Positions 47,067 to 57,747 of a stretch of 64,000 bases of DNA are shown here, one piece after another. The notes under the pieces are model-generated. The model did not search any database. It saw nothing but the letters and a program-made list of their open reading frames with translations, and was not told where the DNA came from. A program made the translations under genes and the position numbers. Position 1 is the stretch's first letter. Every line of letters starts with the position of its first letter. This stretch comes from Rhodobacteraceae bacterium CG17_big_fil_post_rev_8_21_14_2_50_63_15 (GTDB taxonomy: Bacteria; Pseudomonadota; Alphaproteobacteria; Rhodobacterales; Rhodobacteraceae): positions 962-64,961 of the forward strand of contig PFEY01000094.1 in the NCBI GenBank assembly GCA_002783205.1. The letters are read 5' to 3'.

Positions 47067-47966
47067 TCAAACAGGCGGGCCGGTACGTGGGTGCGGCCGG
47101 TTGCGCAGGCGGTGCTGATAGATCAGCGCCCAGAGGTTGGAGGCGAAGAGCGCTCCGATAACAACCGTCCCGCCCAGCACGGTCCAGCCGCCTGGATCCT
47201 CGCCGATCACAGCCCAGACGAGAAGCGGGGCCAGCACGGATTCGAGCAGGATCAGCAAGGCCACCTCCGCCGAGGAAATATAGCGCGGCCCCAGAGTTAA
47301 CAGGCAGGTCGAGACGCTGATGAACGCGCCATGCGCCAGAATGAGCGGCCAGTTCTGCGCCCAGATCCTCATTGGCTCTGCCAGCGGCCAGATCGCCAGC
47401 GACGCGCCCAGAAATGCAAGCGGAATGGCCGGGATCATCGACACGGCACGCAACTGCCGCGCCGCCGTCATCGCGGCGGCAAAATTGGCAGAGACGCCCA
47501 CGGCGACCAGATCGCCGCTCCAGTGTGCGCCCTGTGTCTCTCCCGATCCCCAGGCGATGATCCCAAGCCCCACGAACACCCCCAGCATGGTCCAAACCAT
47601 CCTTCGGCTGATCGCCTCGCCGAGAAACACCCGGCTGAATAGCGCGGCAAAGACTGGCATCGACGCCAAGATAAAGACCACATTCGCCACGCTCGTCCAA
47701 CTGATCGCCAGCACGAATCCGGGGGCCGTGATCGCAATCAGCACCGTATAGATCAGTCCGGGCCTTCCCGTTCGCGCCACGGATTGAAACCCGCGCAGCC
47801 CATGCGTCATCAGCACGCCCACAAGGATCACGCTGCCCGCCGTGAGCCCGCGCCAGAACGAGATCGACGCCGGATCGCCGTCAATCAGGCGCACAAACAA
47901 CGAATCCGGCACCACGAAGAGCACACCCAGACCGGTGATCAGCACGCCCTTGAGATGCTCATGCAT
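47067..47966 (-). CDS. EamA/DMT family transporter
   Basis: 10-TM pattern; DSLFVRLIDGDPASISFWRGLTAG. Confidence 0.85.
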   Translation of the reverse strand: MHEHLKGVLITGLGVLFVVPDSLFVRLIDGDPASISFWRGLTAGSVILVGVLMTHGLRGFQSVARTGRPGLIYTVLIAITAPGFVLAISWTSVANVVFILASMPVFAALFSRVFLGEAISRRMVWTMLGVFVGLGIIAWGSGETQGAHWSGDLVAVGVSANFAAAMTAARQLRAVSMIPAIPLAFLGASLAIWPLAEPMRIWAQNWPLILAHGAFISVSTCLLTLGPRYISSAEVALLILLESVLAPLLVWAVIGEDPGGWTVLGGTVVIGALFASNLWALIYQHRLRNRPHPRTGPPV

Positions 47967-47969
47967 GGC

Positions 47970-48377
47970 TCATGTCGTCTTTTGATGAACTTCGATCACG
48001 TTGCCATCGGGATCATAGAAGAAAATCTGGTGCCAGCCCGCAACCGCGCGGTTGCCCCAGTCGGAATAGGGCACACCCTTGGCGTCGAGATGCGCCATGA
48101 CCGCCGCGATGTCATCGGTGCGATAGGCAATGTGACCCTGCGCCACCGGGTTGACGATCTGTCCGGCGCGAAATCCGGCCTGTGCGTCGCGCCGCGCCAG
48201 ATGAGTCTGGATCGCCCCATCCCAGACAAACGCCACATCGCCGGCGTAACCCTTGTTCTTTTCCAGAACCGGAATATCGGTCTGTGGCACCTCCAGCCCA
48301 AGCACATCGCGGTAGAATGCTTCCATGTCCTCGACCCTGTCGGTCGCGAGATTGATGTGATGCAGCACCAGTTTCAT
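47970..48377 (-). CDS. VOC family (glyoxalase-like) protein
   Basis: MKLVLHHINLATDRVEDMEAFYRDVLGLE; IFFYDPDGNVIEVHQ; start moved to 48377. Confidence 0.88.
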   Translation of the reverse strand: MKLVLHHINLATDRVEDMEAFYRDVLGLEVPQTDIPVLEKNKGYAGDVAFVWDGAIQTHLARRDAQAGFRAGQIVNPVAQGHIAYRTDDIAAVMAHLDAKGVPYSDWGNRAVAGWHQIFFYDPDGNVIEVHQKTT

Positions 48378-48507
48378 GCGTCCGTTCCTCCCTTGACGTT
48401 GACTAAACGACCTGCCGGCAAAGGGCGAGCGAAAGATCACGCGCCCCCTCGCCAACCCTGTTGCGGCCGGTCTATGCTGAGGCAAGCCGCCAAGAAGGAG
48501 ACCCACC

Positions 48508-49278
48508 ATGCCCGCTCCCGAAAACCTGTTCAAGTCCGCCCTCGCGCGGGGGGACCGGCTCTATGGCTGCTGGGCAGGCTTTGCCGATGCCTATGCCACG
48601 GAGATTCTGGCCAGCGCCGGGTTTGACTGGCTGGTGATCGATGCCGAACATGCCCCAAACGACCTGCGGACGATCTCGGCGCAACTCGCCGTGCTTGCCG
48701 GCAAGCACAGCCAGCCAGTGGTGCGCCTGCCGATGGGAGAGGTCTGGGCGATCAAGCAGGTGCTCGACGCGGGCGCGCAGACGTTGCTCATCCCGATGGT
48801 CGAAAGCGCGGATCAGGCCCGCGCTCTGGTGCGCGCGATGCGCTATCCGCCCGACGGCCTGCGCGGCTCCGGCGCGGCTCTGGCGCGCGCCTCGCAGTTC
48901 TCCGGCGTCGCCGATTACATCCCCACCGCCAACGCGCAGATGTGCCTTTTGGTGCAGGTCGAGACGCGGGCGGGCCTCAACGCGCTCGAGGATATCCTGA
49001 CGGTCGAGGGCGTCGATGGCGTCTTTATCGGGCCGTCCGATCTGGCCGCAGACATGGGGTATCTCGGCGACAGCAGCGCCGCGCCAGTGCAGGTGGCGAT
49101 CAGGTCCGCGCTTGCCCGCATCGCCGCGTCGCAGAAGGCGGCAGGCATTCTCGCGCTCGACCGCACCACCGCGCTGACCTACCGCGACTGGGGCGCGCAG
49201 TTTCTGGCCGTGGGGATCGACGTGGTGATGCTGGCCCAGAGCGCGCGTGCCACGGTCGCCCGCTGGCGCGATGGCTGA
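48508..49278 (+). CDS. HpcH/HpaI aldolase family protein
   Basis: GCWAGFADAYATEILASAGFDWLVIDAEHAPND; VDGVFIGPSDLAADMGY. Confidence 0.94.
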   Translation: MPAPENLFKSALARGDRLYGCWAGFADAYATEILASAGFDWLVIDAEHAPNDLRTISAQLAVLAGKHSQPVVRLPMGEVWAIKQVLDAGAQTLLIPMVESADQARALVRAMRYPPDGLRGSGAALARASQFSGVADYIPTANAQMCLLVQVETRAGLNALEDILTVEGVDGVFIGPSDLAADMGYLGDSSAAPVQVAIRSALARIAASQKAAGILALDRTTALTYRDWGAQFLAVGIDVVMLAQSARATVARWRDG

Positions 49279-50215
49279 GTGGCTGCTGGCCGATGTCGGG
49301 GCATCCCACACGCGGGTTGCGCTTGCCACGCCTGCCGGACTGGTGCCCGGCACAGCACAAACATTCCAGAATGCTGGTTTTCCGGGGCTGGCGCCCTTGC
49401 TCGCCGACTATCTCGCGGCCCGGGAAGCCCTCCCCACGACCCTCTGCGCCGGGGTCGCCGGCCCGGTTTCCAGCGGCACCGCGCAACTGACCAATCTCGA
49501 CTGGTTCATTGACAGCCGCGTGTTGCGCAACGCGACCGGCGTTTCGGAGGTACATCTGCTCAACGACCTTCAGGCGCAGGCCTGGGCGCTTGACGATCTG
49601 GCGCCGGAGTCGGTCTTGCAGCTCGTTTCCGGCGCGCCGGACCCTTTGGGCCCGCGCCTGGTCATGGGTCTTGGCACCGGCAGCAACATCGCCGTGGCGC
49701 ATCGCCTTGGCCCGCGCCCGTTCGTCCCCCCTTCGGAGGCCGGGCATTCCAGCCTGCCACATATGGATGAGGCCACCAACGCCCTCATCTCGGCGCTTGC
49801 AACGGACATTCCCCACAAACCCTATGAGGCGCTGCTGTCGGGCCCGGGTCTGACCCGCCTGCACCGCCTGCGGACCGGCACCGTCCTGCCGCCGCCGGAA
49901 ATCGTCAACGCCCATGTCAGAGGCGAAGCCGCGGCAACCGCAACGCTCAGGGTCTTTGCGCGGCTTCTCGGCACGGTTCTGGGCAATCTTGCGCTGAGCC
50001 ATATGGCGACAGGTGGCGTCTTTCTGATCGGCGGCACGGCCCGCACCCTTGCAGCGCATCTCCTCTCGCTCGGGATGCGAGACTGTTTCACCGCAAAAGG
50101 CCCATACACAGAGATCCTGCTGGCCATGCCGCTCACGCTCATCATCGACGATCATGCCGCAGTCACCGGCTGCGCGCACTATCTCCGGCAGGGCACGAGG
50201 CCAGAGACAAGGTGA
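49271..50215 (+). CDS. glk: Glucokinase family protein
   Basis: LLADVGASHTRVAL; GLGTGSNIAVA; PSEAGHSSLPHMDE; overlaps upstream gene by 8 nt. Confidence 0.82.
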   Translation: MAEWLLADVGASHTRVALATPAGLVPGTAQTFQNAGFPGLAPLLADYLAAREALPTTLCAGVAGPVSSGTAQLTNLDWFIDSRVLRNATGVSEVHLLNDLQAQAWALDDLAPESVLQLVSGAPDPLGPRLVMGLGTGSNIAVAHRLGPRPFVPPSEAGHSSLPHMDEATNALISALATDIPHKPYEALLSGPGLTRLHRLRTGTVLPPPEIVNAHVRGEAAATATLRVFARLLGTVLGNLALSHMATGGVFLIGGTARTLAAHLLSLGMRDCFTAKGPYTEILLAMPLTLIIDDHAAVTGCAHYLRQGTRPETR

Positions 50216-50242
50216 TGGCGAGGCGCGCAGGACGATCCCGTC

Positions 50243-51268
50243 TCAAGCGCCCCAGGTGTCGCTCAACCGATAACCCAGCGGCCAGGGATCGTCGGGATCG
50301 AGCATGTGCTGGTGAATGCCGGTGATCCATGCCCGGCCGCTGATCTCGGGGATGACCGCCGGTCTGCCGCCGACGCGCGCGCTGCCAACAATCCGTCCCG
50401 TGAACGTCGAGGCGATGATTGAACTTGCTTCGAAAATCTGAGCCTCGGTGATCTGGCCCCTGGCTGCCATCACGGCGAGGCGCGCCGAGAGGGCGGTACC
50501 GGTTGGCGAGCGATCCACCTTGCCGGGGCGCACCGCCACCGCAGAGCGGCCGAGCAGCCGATTGCCCTCGACCGTAACCGGACCACAGAAAGCACAGAAG
50601 GAAATGTGATCCCACGCCGGGTTCTCGGGATGCACAAAGCCAAGCTGTTCGTTCGCGGCGCGCGTGATGCGCATCCCCATGCGGGCAATATCGCCCGCCT
50701 CGTCGGCGGTGATGGCAAAGCCCGCATCCCGCGCCTCGACCATGACGAAACTGTCGCCGCCATAGGCGGTATCGACCTTCAGTGTTCCCAGACCCTCAAC
50801 CTCCAGCGGCACCGCCAGTCGATCGGCAAAGCTGGGGACGTTGCGCACATGGATGCGTTCGGCCTTGCCGTTCCGACAGTCCGCCCGGACGCGCACCAGC
50901 CCGCCCGGTGCCTCGAGCACCAGATTGGTCACTGGCTCGGTCATCGGGATCAATCCGCCATCGAGAAGAACCGTCGCGACACAGATCGAGTTCGACCCGG
51001 ACATCGGCGGCGTATCGGCGGGCTCCATGATGATGAAAGCGGCCTCGGCCTCGGGGTTTTTCGGCGGCACCAGCAGATTGACATGCCGGAACACCCCGCC
51101 GCGCGGCTCGTTCAGTACGAAATTGCGCAAGGATTCGTCCTCGGCAACAAACGTCCGCTGTTCCCAGATCGTGGCCCCGGGGGGCGGCAGGACGCCGCCG
51201 ACGATGACATCGCCCACCTCGCCTTCGGCATGGGCGGAGATGACGTGAATGGTCTTGATGCTGCGCAT
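50243..51268 (-). CDS. Proline racemase superfamily protein, candidate trans-3-hydroxy-L-proline dehydratase
   Basis: [38 protein letters not shown] and [15 protein letters not shown] at the two catalytic positions. Confidence 0.85.
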   Translation of the reverse strand: MRSIKTIHVISAHAEGEVGDVIVGGVLPPPGATIWEQRTFVAEDESLRNFVLNEPRGGVFRHVNLLVPPKNPEAEAAFIIMEPADTPPMSGSNSICVATVLLDGGLIPMTEPVTNLVLEAPGGLVRVRADCRNGKAERIHVRNVPSFADRLAVPLEVEGLGTLKVDTAYGGDSFVMVEARDAGFAITADEAGDIARMGMRITRAANEQLGFVHPENPAWDHISFCAFCGPVTVEGNRLLGRSAVAVRPGKVDRSPTGTALSARLAVMAARGQITEAQIFEASSIIASTFTGRIVGSARVGGRPAVIPEISGRAWITGIHQHMLDPDDPWPLGYRLSDTWGA

Positions 51269-51277
51269 GTCCGTTCC

Positions 51278-52381
51278 TCAGGTGTAGCGTGCGACAGGAT
51301 TGCCGAGGGCGTCGTAAATCGGCGTGATCCCCAGTCCGGGACGATCCGCTGCCGTCATCCGGCCGTTGATCCGGCGCGGCGCACCTTCGGCGATGTCCTT
51401 CGTCCCGTAGCTGTTGAAGTCGGTCGCCGAGAAGGTGAAATCCGACGGTGTCGAGCGCGCCAGATGGGCGATCGCCGCCGTCGTGATGTCGCCGCCCCAG
51501 GTGTCCTCGATCGTCATCGGGATGCCCTGCTCAACGCAGAGATCGCGCATGAGTTTCGCGCGGCTGAGCCCGCCTACCTTGGAGATCTTGAGGTTGATCA
51601 CGTCCATCGCATCCTCGGCCAGACCTCGCACCAGCATCCCAGTGCCGTCGATCACCTCGTCGAGCACGAAAGGCAGGGCGGTGCGGCGGCGAATCGAGAC
51701 GCATTCCTCATAGGTCAGGCAGGGCTGCTCGATATAGACATCGAGTCCAGAGACCGCGCCGACCACGCGCGCCGCCTCGTGCCGGGTCCAGCCGGTATTG
51801 GCGTCCGCGACCAGCAGGTCCGACGGCTTGAGCACCGCGCGCGTGGCATGGATGCGCGCGATATCCTCGTTGGCGTCGCCGCCGACCTTGAGCTGGAACT
51901 TGGTATAGCCCTCGGCGGCATAGCCCTCGATCTTCTTGGCCATGATCTCGGGTGCCTCCTGACTGATCGCGCGGTAGAGCACCACATCCTCCTGCGCGGC
52001 GCCGCCCAGCAGCGTATAGACGGGCTGACCGGTCGCCTTGCCCAGAAGATCCCAGCAGGCAATGTCGATCGGCGCCTTGGCATAGGGATGACCGCGCAGT
52101 GCTGCATCCATCACCCGGTTGACCTGACCGATGTTGCGCGGATCAAGACCGATCAGATGTGGGGCGAGTTCGGCGAGCCCCGCGCGCACACCCAGTGCGA
52201 AGGAGGGCAGATAGGCAGATCCCAATGGGCAGCATTCGGCATGTCCGCTCAGCCCCTCATCGGTTACGATTTCCACCACGGTGCTGTCGAACACTTCGAC
52301 GAAATTGCCGTTCGACCAGCTGTAGCGACCCTCCTTGAGCGGCAGGTCCACCTGATAGACGGTGATGGCGGTGATCTTCAT
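51278..52381 (-). CDS. Enolase superfamily (MR/MLE) enzyme, cis-3-hydroxyproline dehydratase / hydroxyproline-betaine epimerase-like
   Basis: [54 protein letters not shown]. Confidence 0.85.
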   Translation of the reverse strand: MKITAITVYQVDLPLKEGRYSWSNGNFVEVFDSTVVEIVTDEGLSGHAECCPLGSAYLPSFALGVRAGLAELAPHLIGLDPRNIGQVNRVMDAALRGHPYAKAPIDIACWDLLGKATGQPVYTLLGGAAQEDVVLYRAISQEAPEIMAKKIEGYAAEGYTKFQLKVGGDANEDIARIHATRAVLKPSDLLVADANTGWTRHEAARVVGAVSGLDVYIEQPCLTYEECVSIRRRTALPFVLDEVIDGTGMLVRGLAEDAMDVINLKISKVGGLSRAKLMRDLCVEQGIPMTIEDTWGGDITTAAIAHLARSTPSDFTFSATDFNSYGTKDIAEGAPRRINGRMTAADRPGLGITPIYDALGNPVARYT

Positions 52382-52393
52382 GGGTCGGTCCTT

Positions 52394-53650
52394 TCAGAAG
52401 CGGTTTGCGGAAAACGGGGTCAGATCGATTGGCGCAGGAATGTCGCGGGCAAGGGCCGCAACGATCTCCCCCGTCGCCGCCGCCTGTGTCAGGCCGAGAT
52501 GGCCATGCCCAAAGGCATGGATCACGCGGGCGCAGTGGGGCGAACGGCCGATGATCGGCAAGCTGTCGGGAAGCGAGGGGCGAAAGCCCATCCATTCTGT
52601 GCCTCCCTCGGTCCGCAGCCCCGGCAGAAAGCGTGCGGCCTTGGCCAGCAGCACCTGCGATCGCCTGAAATCGGGGGGGCGGCGGAGGCCGCCAAGTTCG
52701 ACTGCGCCCCCCACACGCACCCCGCCATTGATGCGCGAGACGACAAAGCCATGATCGGAAAAGGTCAGATGGGTGCGCAGGTCAAAGGCGCCCTCGGGCA
52801 GCGTCGTGTTGTAGCCGCGCTCGGTTTCGAGCGGAATCCTGTCGCCGAGCGTGCGCGCCAGATGATGCGACCACGCCCCCGCCGCCACGATTACCTGCCG
52901 TGCAGATTGAACCTCTCTCCCCGACAACCTCAGGTGAACGCTGTTTTCTTCTGCCTTCAGGGCTACCACCTCGGCCCGTTCAATGCGGCCGCCGCGCTGC
53001 CGGAATGTCTCGGCCAGATGCGCAAGCCAAGCCGCTGGATCGCAGGTATTGAGCCAATCCGGGGTAAAGCCCGCATGTTTGAAACGCGGGTCGAGACCGG
53101 GTTGAAGTTTGGCAAGGGCGTCGGCGCCGTGCAGAAGATCGAACCGGATCCCATGGCGCGCGCGTTCCTCCCAGACAGGAAGACTGGCGCGGAATGTCTG
53201 CTCGGAGTCGAAGATCTGCAACTGCCCCTCGCGTAACAGCAGATGTCCGGCATCAACGTTTGCCACCTGCCGCTCCAGCGCCTCCCGTGACAGCGTCATC
53301 AGCGCGGCCTGCGCCGCAAGCCCTGCGGCGTAGCGGTCTGGCAGGCTCGCGCGGAAGAAGCGCAGCAGCCACGGCAGGAGCGGCAAAGCGTAGGACGGCG
53401 GAATGCTGAGCGGCCCAAGCGGGTCGAGAAGCCAGCGCGGCGCGCGCCACAAAACGCCCGGTGTCGCCAGCGGCACGATATCGCTGAAGGCAAACGCTCC
53501 GGCATTGCTCTGCGAGGCCTCGGCCCCCACGCCCGTGCGATCGAAGACAAGAACGTCGGCCCCATGTCTTTGCAGGGCGAGAGCCACGTTAATGCCGATG
53601 ATCCCGGCACCGATCACAACGATATCCTGAACCTGTTCATCCCGCAGCAT
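52394..53650 (-). CDS. FAD-dependent D-amino acid / D-hydroxyproline dehydrogenase
   Basis: DIVVIGAGIIGINVALALQRHGADVLVFDR; SQSNAGAFAFSD; GHGHLGLTQAAATGEIVA. Confidence 0.88.
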   Translation of the reverse strand: MLRDEQVQDIVVIGAGIIGINVALALQRHGADVLVFDRTGVGAEASQSNAGAFAFSDIVPLATPGVLWRAPRWLLDPLGPLSIPPSYALPLLPWLLRFFRASLPDRYAAGLAAQAALMTLSREALERQVANVDAGHLLLREGQLQIFDSEQTFRASLPVWEERARHGIRFDLLHGADALAKLQPGLDPRFKHAGFTPDWLNTCDPAAWLAHLAETFRQRGGRIERAEVVALKAEENSVHLRLSGREVQSARQVIVAAGAWSHHLARTLGDRIPLETERGYNTTLPEGAFDLRTHLTFSDHGFVVSRINGGVRVGGAVELGGLRRPPDFRRSQVLLAKAARFLPGLRTEGGTEWMGFRPSLPDSLPIIGRSPHCARVIHAFGHGHLGLTQAAATGEIVAALARDIPAPIDLTPFSANRF

Positions 53651-53674
53651 GGTTTGGTCCGTTCCTAGTCGCTC

Positions 53675-54607
53675 TCAAAGGCGAATGCCCTTTGCGTATG
53701 GGTCTGCCGGGTCAAAGATCAGATCTGCCTCACCGGTGACAAAGGCTTGGCCTGTAATGGTTGGAATGACGCCGCCATTCGCTCCGGGTTGGTAGCTCAG
53801 GCGATAGGTGCTGCCAATGATGCTCTCCTGCACCCAGTCCTCTCCGGGCGCGAGCACGCCGTCGGCCGCAAGACAGGCGAGTTTTGCCGAGGATCCGGTG
53901 CCGCAGGGCGACCTGTCATAGGCGCCGCCCGGGCAGAGCACGAAATTGCGCCCGTTGGCGGCGGGATCAGCGGGCGGGCCGAAGAGCTCGATATGGTCGA
54001 TCCAGGCACCATTGCGCCCGGTGATCCCGGCCTCATCGAGCGCCGCGCGAATGCGCAAGGTGAGATCAGTCAGCGCCGCGATGTTCGACGAGTTGAGCGC
54101 GATCGGGCTCTGCTTGACCAGAAAGAACCAGTTGCCGCCCCAGGCGACATCGCCCGTGACCGGCCCCACGCCCGGAACGTCCACGGTGACGGCATGGAAG
54201 AGCCGGTCGCTCTCGACATTGACGACCGAGACGGTATGCGCGTCGTGCAGCGTGACCTCGACCACGCCCACCGGGGTTTCAAAGCGGTGCCGCCCCGGAC
54301 CAATCCGCCCCAGATGCGCCAGCGTCACCGCCAGACCAATGGTGGCATGGCCACACATGCCGAGATTGGCGATGGGGTTGAAATAGATCACCCCCGTGAC
54401 GCAATCCGGCGCCGAGGGCGACACCAGAAGGGCACCCACCATCGCATCATTGCCGCGCGGCTCGAGCAGGACAGCCTTGCACAGATCGCCATGCTCCGAC
54501 TGAAGCTGCGCCGCGCGCAAAGGCAGCGGGCCCGCGCCAAGATCGGGGCCGCCCGCCACGATCACCCGCGTCGGCTCGCCACCGGTATGGCTGTCGATCA
54601 CGCGCAT
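53675..54607 (-). CDS. 4-hydroxyproline 2-epimerase (proline racemase superfamily)
   Basis: MRVIDSHTGGEPTRVIVAGGP; catalytic NLGMCGHATIG and DRSPCGTGSSAKLA; true start 54607 inside a longer ORF. Confidence 0.9.
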   Translation of the reverse strand: MRVIDSHTGGEPTRVIVAGGPDLGAGPLPLRAAQLQSEHGDLCKAVLLEPRGNDAMVGALLVSPSAPDCVTGVIYFNPIANLGMCGHATIGLAVTLAHLGRIGPGRHRFETPVGVVEVTLHDAHTVSVVNVESDRLFHAVTVDVPGVGPVTGDVAWGGNWFFLVKQSPIALNSSNIAALTDLTLRIRAALDEAGITGRNGAWIDHIELFGPPADPAANGRNFVLCPGGAYDRSPCGTGSSAKLACLAADGVLAPGEDWVQESIIGSTYRLSYQPGANGGVIPTITGQAFVTGEADLIFDPADPYAKGIRL

Positions 54608-55557
54608 TGCGCAATCACCCCGCCCTGCCGCGACCAGTCGGCATACCAGGCGCGAAAGAGGGCGTATTGCCGCTCGACATAGCCTTGCTGCGACGGCGAG
54701 AGTCGGTCGCTCTCGTTGAAATGCAGCCGGTAAGCCTCTTCGCCTTTCAGCACCATCATGTGCTTGAAATAGAGCACCAGATCGGGGCCCTCGTCGAAAC
54801 TCGACAGCACCGCCATCGCCTCGTCCAGTTCGCGGGCGCGCTGCCGCGCCTCGGCATCGCCTTTGGCCGCGCGTTGGCAGAGCGCCACCAGATGCAGCAC
54901 CTCGCGCGGCAGGACGTTGCCGATGCCGGTGATCGCCCCCGTCGCCCCGCAATTGACAAACCCGTGATAGACGGCGGTGTCCACGCCGATCATCAGCGTC
55001 ACATCGGCGTCCTGCGAGGTGATGTTTTCGGCCGCATAACGCAGATCGTCGAAGCCGCCGAATTCTTTGAATCCGACCAGATTTGGATGTGCCGCACGCA
55101 AGGCATAGAACAGGTCCGCCCGCGTGGAAAAGCCGTAATAGGGACTGTTGTAGATCACCGAAGGCAGGGTTGGCGCGGCGGACAGGATCGCCTCGAAATG
55201 CGCCTTCTGCGCGGCAATCGACGGGCCGCGCGACAGCACTCGCGGGATCACCATCAACCCCAGTGCACCGACCTCCGCCGCATGGCGCGCATGGGCCACC
55301 GCCACGCTTGTATTGACGGCCCCGGTCCCCACCACCACCGGCACGCCGGCGGCGCAGAGCCGCGCCACGCCTTCCATCCGCTCGGCATCGGTCAGCAGGG
55401 GCCAGTCGCCCATCGAGCCGCAATAGATCACCGCAGACATGCCGAGCCCGACCAACTCTTGCCCCTTGGCGACGAGCTTGTCGTAATCCGGTTTGCGATC
55501 GGGCGTGCAGGGTGTCAGTAAGGCCGGCATACAGCCCGTGAAAACATTCTTCGTCAT
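54598..55557 (-). CDS. DapA-like aldolase family protein, candidate 1-pyrroline-4-hydroxy-2-carboxylate deaminase
   Basis: FTGCMPALLTPC; VIYNSPYYGFSTR; NLVGFKEFGG; overlaps the 4-Hyp epimerase start. Confidence 0.85.
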   Translation of the reverse strand: MTKNVFTGCMPALLTPCTPDRKPDYDKLVAKGQELVGLGMSAVIYCGSMGDWPLLTDAERMEGVARLCAAGVPVVVGTGAVNTSVAVAHARHAAEVGALGLMVIPRVLSRGPSIAAQKAHFEAILSAAPTLPSVIYNSPYYGFSTRADLFYALRAAHPNLVGFKEFGGFDDLRYAAENITSQDADVTLMIGVDTAVYHGFVNCGATGAITGIGNVLPREVLHLVALCQRAAKGDAEARQRARELDEAMAVLSSFDEGPDLVLYFKHMMVLKGEEAYRLHFNESDRLSPSQQGYVERQYALFRAWYADWSRQGGVIAQCA

Positions 55558-55634
55558 GTCCTTCTCCTCCTTCTGAGCCGACGCCATGCGGGGCCGACCG
55601 TGGTGTGCAATGCGGGTCTGTCGGTCTGACCGGG

Positions 55635-56366
55635 TCAGCGAACCTTGGCCAGAAACTTGCGGGTCAACTCCGAGCGGGGTGCGCCAAAAATCTGCGTGGG
55701 CGGCCCGATCTCCGCGATCACGCCCTCGTGGAAATAGGCCACCCGATCCGAGACATCGCGGGCAAAGCCCATCTCATGCGTGACGCATATCATCGTCATG
55801 CCCTCTTCGGCCAGCACCCGCATGGTATCGAGCACCTCGCCCACCAGTTCCGGATCAAGCGCCGAGGTCGCCTCGTCGAACAGCATGTAGTCGGGCTCCA
55901 TCGCCAGCGCCCGCGCAATTGCCAGCCGCTGCTGTTGTCCGCCCGAGAGCGCGTTGGGATAGGCGTTCAGCTTGTCGCCCAAACCAACATGCTGGAGTTG
56001 ATAGGCCGCGATCTCGCGTGCTTCGGCCCGCGATTTACCCTTCACGATCCGCGGCGCCAACGCCACGTTTTCAAGAGCCGTCAGATGCGGAAAGCTGTTC
56101 CATTGCTGAAATACCATGCCCATGCGTTGCCGCAGCTTGTTGAGATTGGTTCCCTTGGCGTGAACGTCAGTGCCGTCCACCCGGATCGCGCCCTTCTGGA
56201 TCGGCTCGAGCCCGTTGATGCAGTAAAGCAGCGTGGATTTGCCCGATCCCGATGCCCCGATGACCGACAGAACCTCGCCCTTTGGCACGTCAAGGTCGAT
56301 GCCTCTGAGGACATGAAGCGCGCCGAAATACTTGTGCAGGCCGCGGATTTCGATCATTGGACCCAC
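55635..56366 (-). CDS. Amino acid ABC transporter ATP-binding protein
   Basis: [65 protein letters not shown]. Confidence 0.96.
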   Translation of the reverse strand: MGPMIEIRGLHKYFGALHVLRGIDLDVPKGEVLSVIGASGSGKSTLLYCINGLEPIQKGAIRVDGTDVHAKGTNLNKLRQRMGMVFQQWNSFPHLTALENVALAPRIVKGKSRAEAREIAAYQLQHVGLGDKLNAYPNALSGGQQQRLAIARALAMEPDYMLFDEATSALDPELVGEVLDTMRVLAEEGMTMICVTHEMGFARDVSDRVAYFHEGVIAEIGPPTQIFGAPRSELTRKFLAKVR

Positions 56367-57016
56367 CTCTTTTCAACTTTGGCTGCATAGCGAGAGATCG
56401 GATAGGACAGGGCAAAATAGAACGCCCCGGCAATCGAGATGATCAAGAGCGGTTCCTGCGTGCGGGTGATCAGGATCTGGCTGGCGCGCAACAGTTCGAC
56501 GTATCCCAGCACCGACACCAGCGCGCTGTCCTTCATCACGCCGAGCGCCACCCCCACCCAGGAGGGAAAGACCGCGCGCGCGCCGATCGGAAAGACCACA
56601 TAGCGCAAATCCTGCCAGTAGCTCATTCCCAGACTGCGCGCCGCCCGCCGCATCGGCACGCCGACCGCCTGCATCCCGCCCTGCGCCACATTAGCGACCA
56701 GCGCCGCCGTGTAGAGCGTGAGGACGATGACACCCGACGCAAAGGGATCGAGGTTGAGCCCGATGATCGGTGCGAAATTGTAGAACAGCACCAACTGGAT
56801 AATCAGCGGAACCGAGCGGAAGGCATCAAGCAGCGGAGCGAGCAGCACTGCGGCCAAGATCCGCCCCTCGTGCAGCAGCCAGCCGCAAATCACGCCAAGG
56901 AGCGTGCCAAGCGCGATGGAAACCGCAGAGATCATCAGCGTGCGCCACGCGGCCTGAGCCATGAACCAGATGTCATTTGTCCCGAAGCTGGTAAAGACGT
57001 TGATGCCACTCTGCAT
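56354..57016 (-). CDS. Amino acid ABC transporter permease
   Basis: HisM-like; [39 protein letters not shown]. Confidence 0.92.
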   Translation of the reverse strand: MQSGINVFTSFGTNDIWFMAQAAWRTLMISAVSIALGTLLGVICGWLLHEGRILAAVLLAPLLDAFRSVPLIIQLVLFYNFAPIIGLNLDPFASGVIVLTLYTAALVANVAQGGMQAVGVPMRRAARSLGMSYWQDLRYVVFPIGARAVFPSWVGVALGVMKDSALVSVLGYVELLRASQILITRTQEPLLIISIAGAFYFALSYPISRYAAKVEKRWVQ

Positions 57017-57026
57017 TGGGGGCGCC

Positions 57027-57689
57027 TCAGTATCGAAACAGCCGCACGGCCAGCAGCCGCGACGCCAGAAGGATGAGCTTGACCAGCACGTAGTAAATCA
57101 CTGCCGTCACCGCGAAATACTCGAAGATGCGATAGGTCCGGCTGGCAAAGAACTGGGTCTCGCCCGAAAGCTCGCGAAAGCCCACCAGCATCCCCAGCGA
57201 GGACATCAGCACCGCCCAGACAAGCTGATTGGTGAGCGGGTGATAAACGATGCGAAAGACCTGCGGGATGAGGATGCGAGTATAGACCTGCCAGGAGGTC
57301 ATGCCAAGGCTGAGCCCGGCGCGGCGCTGCGTATCCGGCACCGCCTGAAAGCCGCCGCGAAAGTTTTCCGCCAGATAGCCCGCGCAATTGAAGCTGAGCC
57401 CGGCCAGAACGATCGTGTAGGGCGTCAGATGCAGCCCAAAGGCACCCAGCCCGAAGCCGAAGAAGAACAGCTGAAACAGCGCGGGCGTGTTGCGCGCCAG
57501 TTCCACCCAGGAGGTGGCAAACCAGTAGAGCGGCCCGCGCATGTTCATGCGGATCACCGCCAGGCCAAGACCGATCACGATGCCGATGAGCATCGACAAA
57601 ATCGCAACCTGAAGGGTCAAAAGACCTGCATCGAGCAGATCCGGAACGCTCTTGAACACCGGGCGCCAATGGAAATTGTAGTCGAACAT
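57027..57689 (-). CDS. Amino acid ABC transporter permease
   Basis: HisM-like; WVELARNTPALFQLFFFGFGL; NCAGYLAENFRGGFQAV; start moved to 57689. Confidence 0.92.
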   Translation of the reverse strand: MFDYNFHWRPVFKSVPDLLDAGLLTLQVAILSMLIGIVIGLGLAVIRMNMRGPLYWFATSWVELARNTPALFQLFFFGFGLGAFGLHLTPYTIVLAGLSFNCAGYLAENFRGGFQAVPDTQRRAGLSLGMTSWQVYTRILIPQVFRIVYHPLTNQLVWAVLMSSLGMLVGFRELSGETQFFASRTYRIFEYFAVTAVIYYVLVKLILLASRLLAVRLFRY

Positions 57690-57747
57690 CAGCGCCTCTC
57701 GTGATGTGGCCCGCCCGCCGGGCGAGCGGGCCATGACGATGTGCGGA

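Noticed and set aside
47053-47070. 6S RNA next to the 5-formyltetrahydrofolate cyclo-ligase gene
   Set aside because: 6S RNA is often near this gene, but here only about 10 nt separate it from the upstream DMT transporter gene, so there is no room
50606-53236. 876-aa + strand ORF antisense to the hydroxyproline genes
   Set aside because: Composition typical of high-GC antisense frames, Arg/His-rich, no recognisable motifs, opposite three well-supported genes
53675-55423. 582-aa ORF on - strand as one protein
   Set aside because: Only the C-terminal 310 aa from 54607 are real (4-Hyp epimerase); the N-terminal part is the out-of-frame reading of the DapA-like gene
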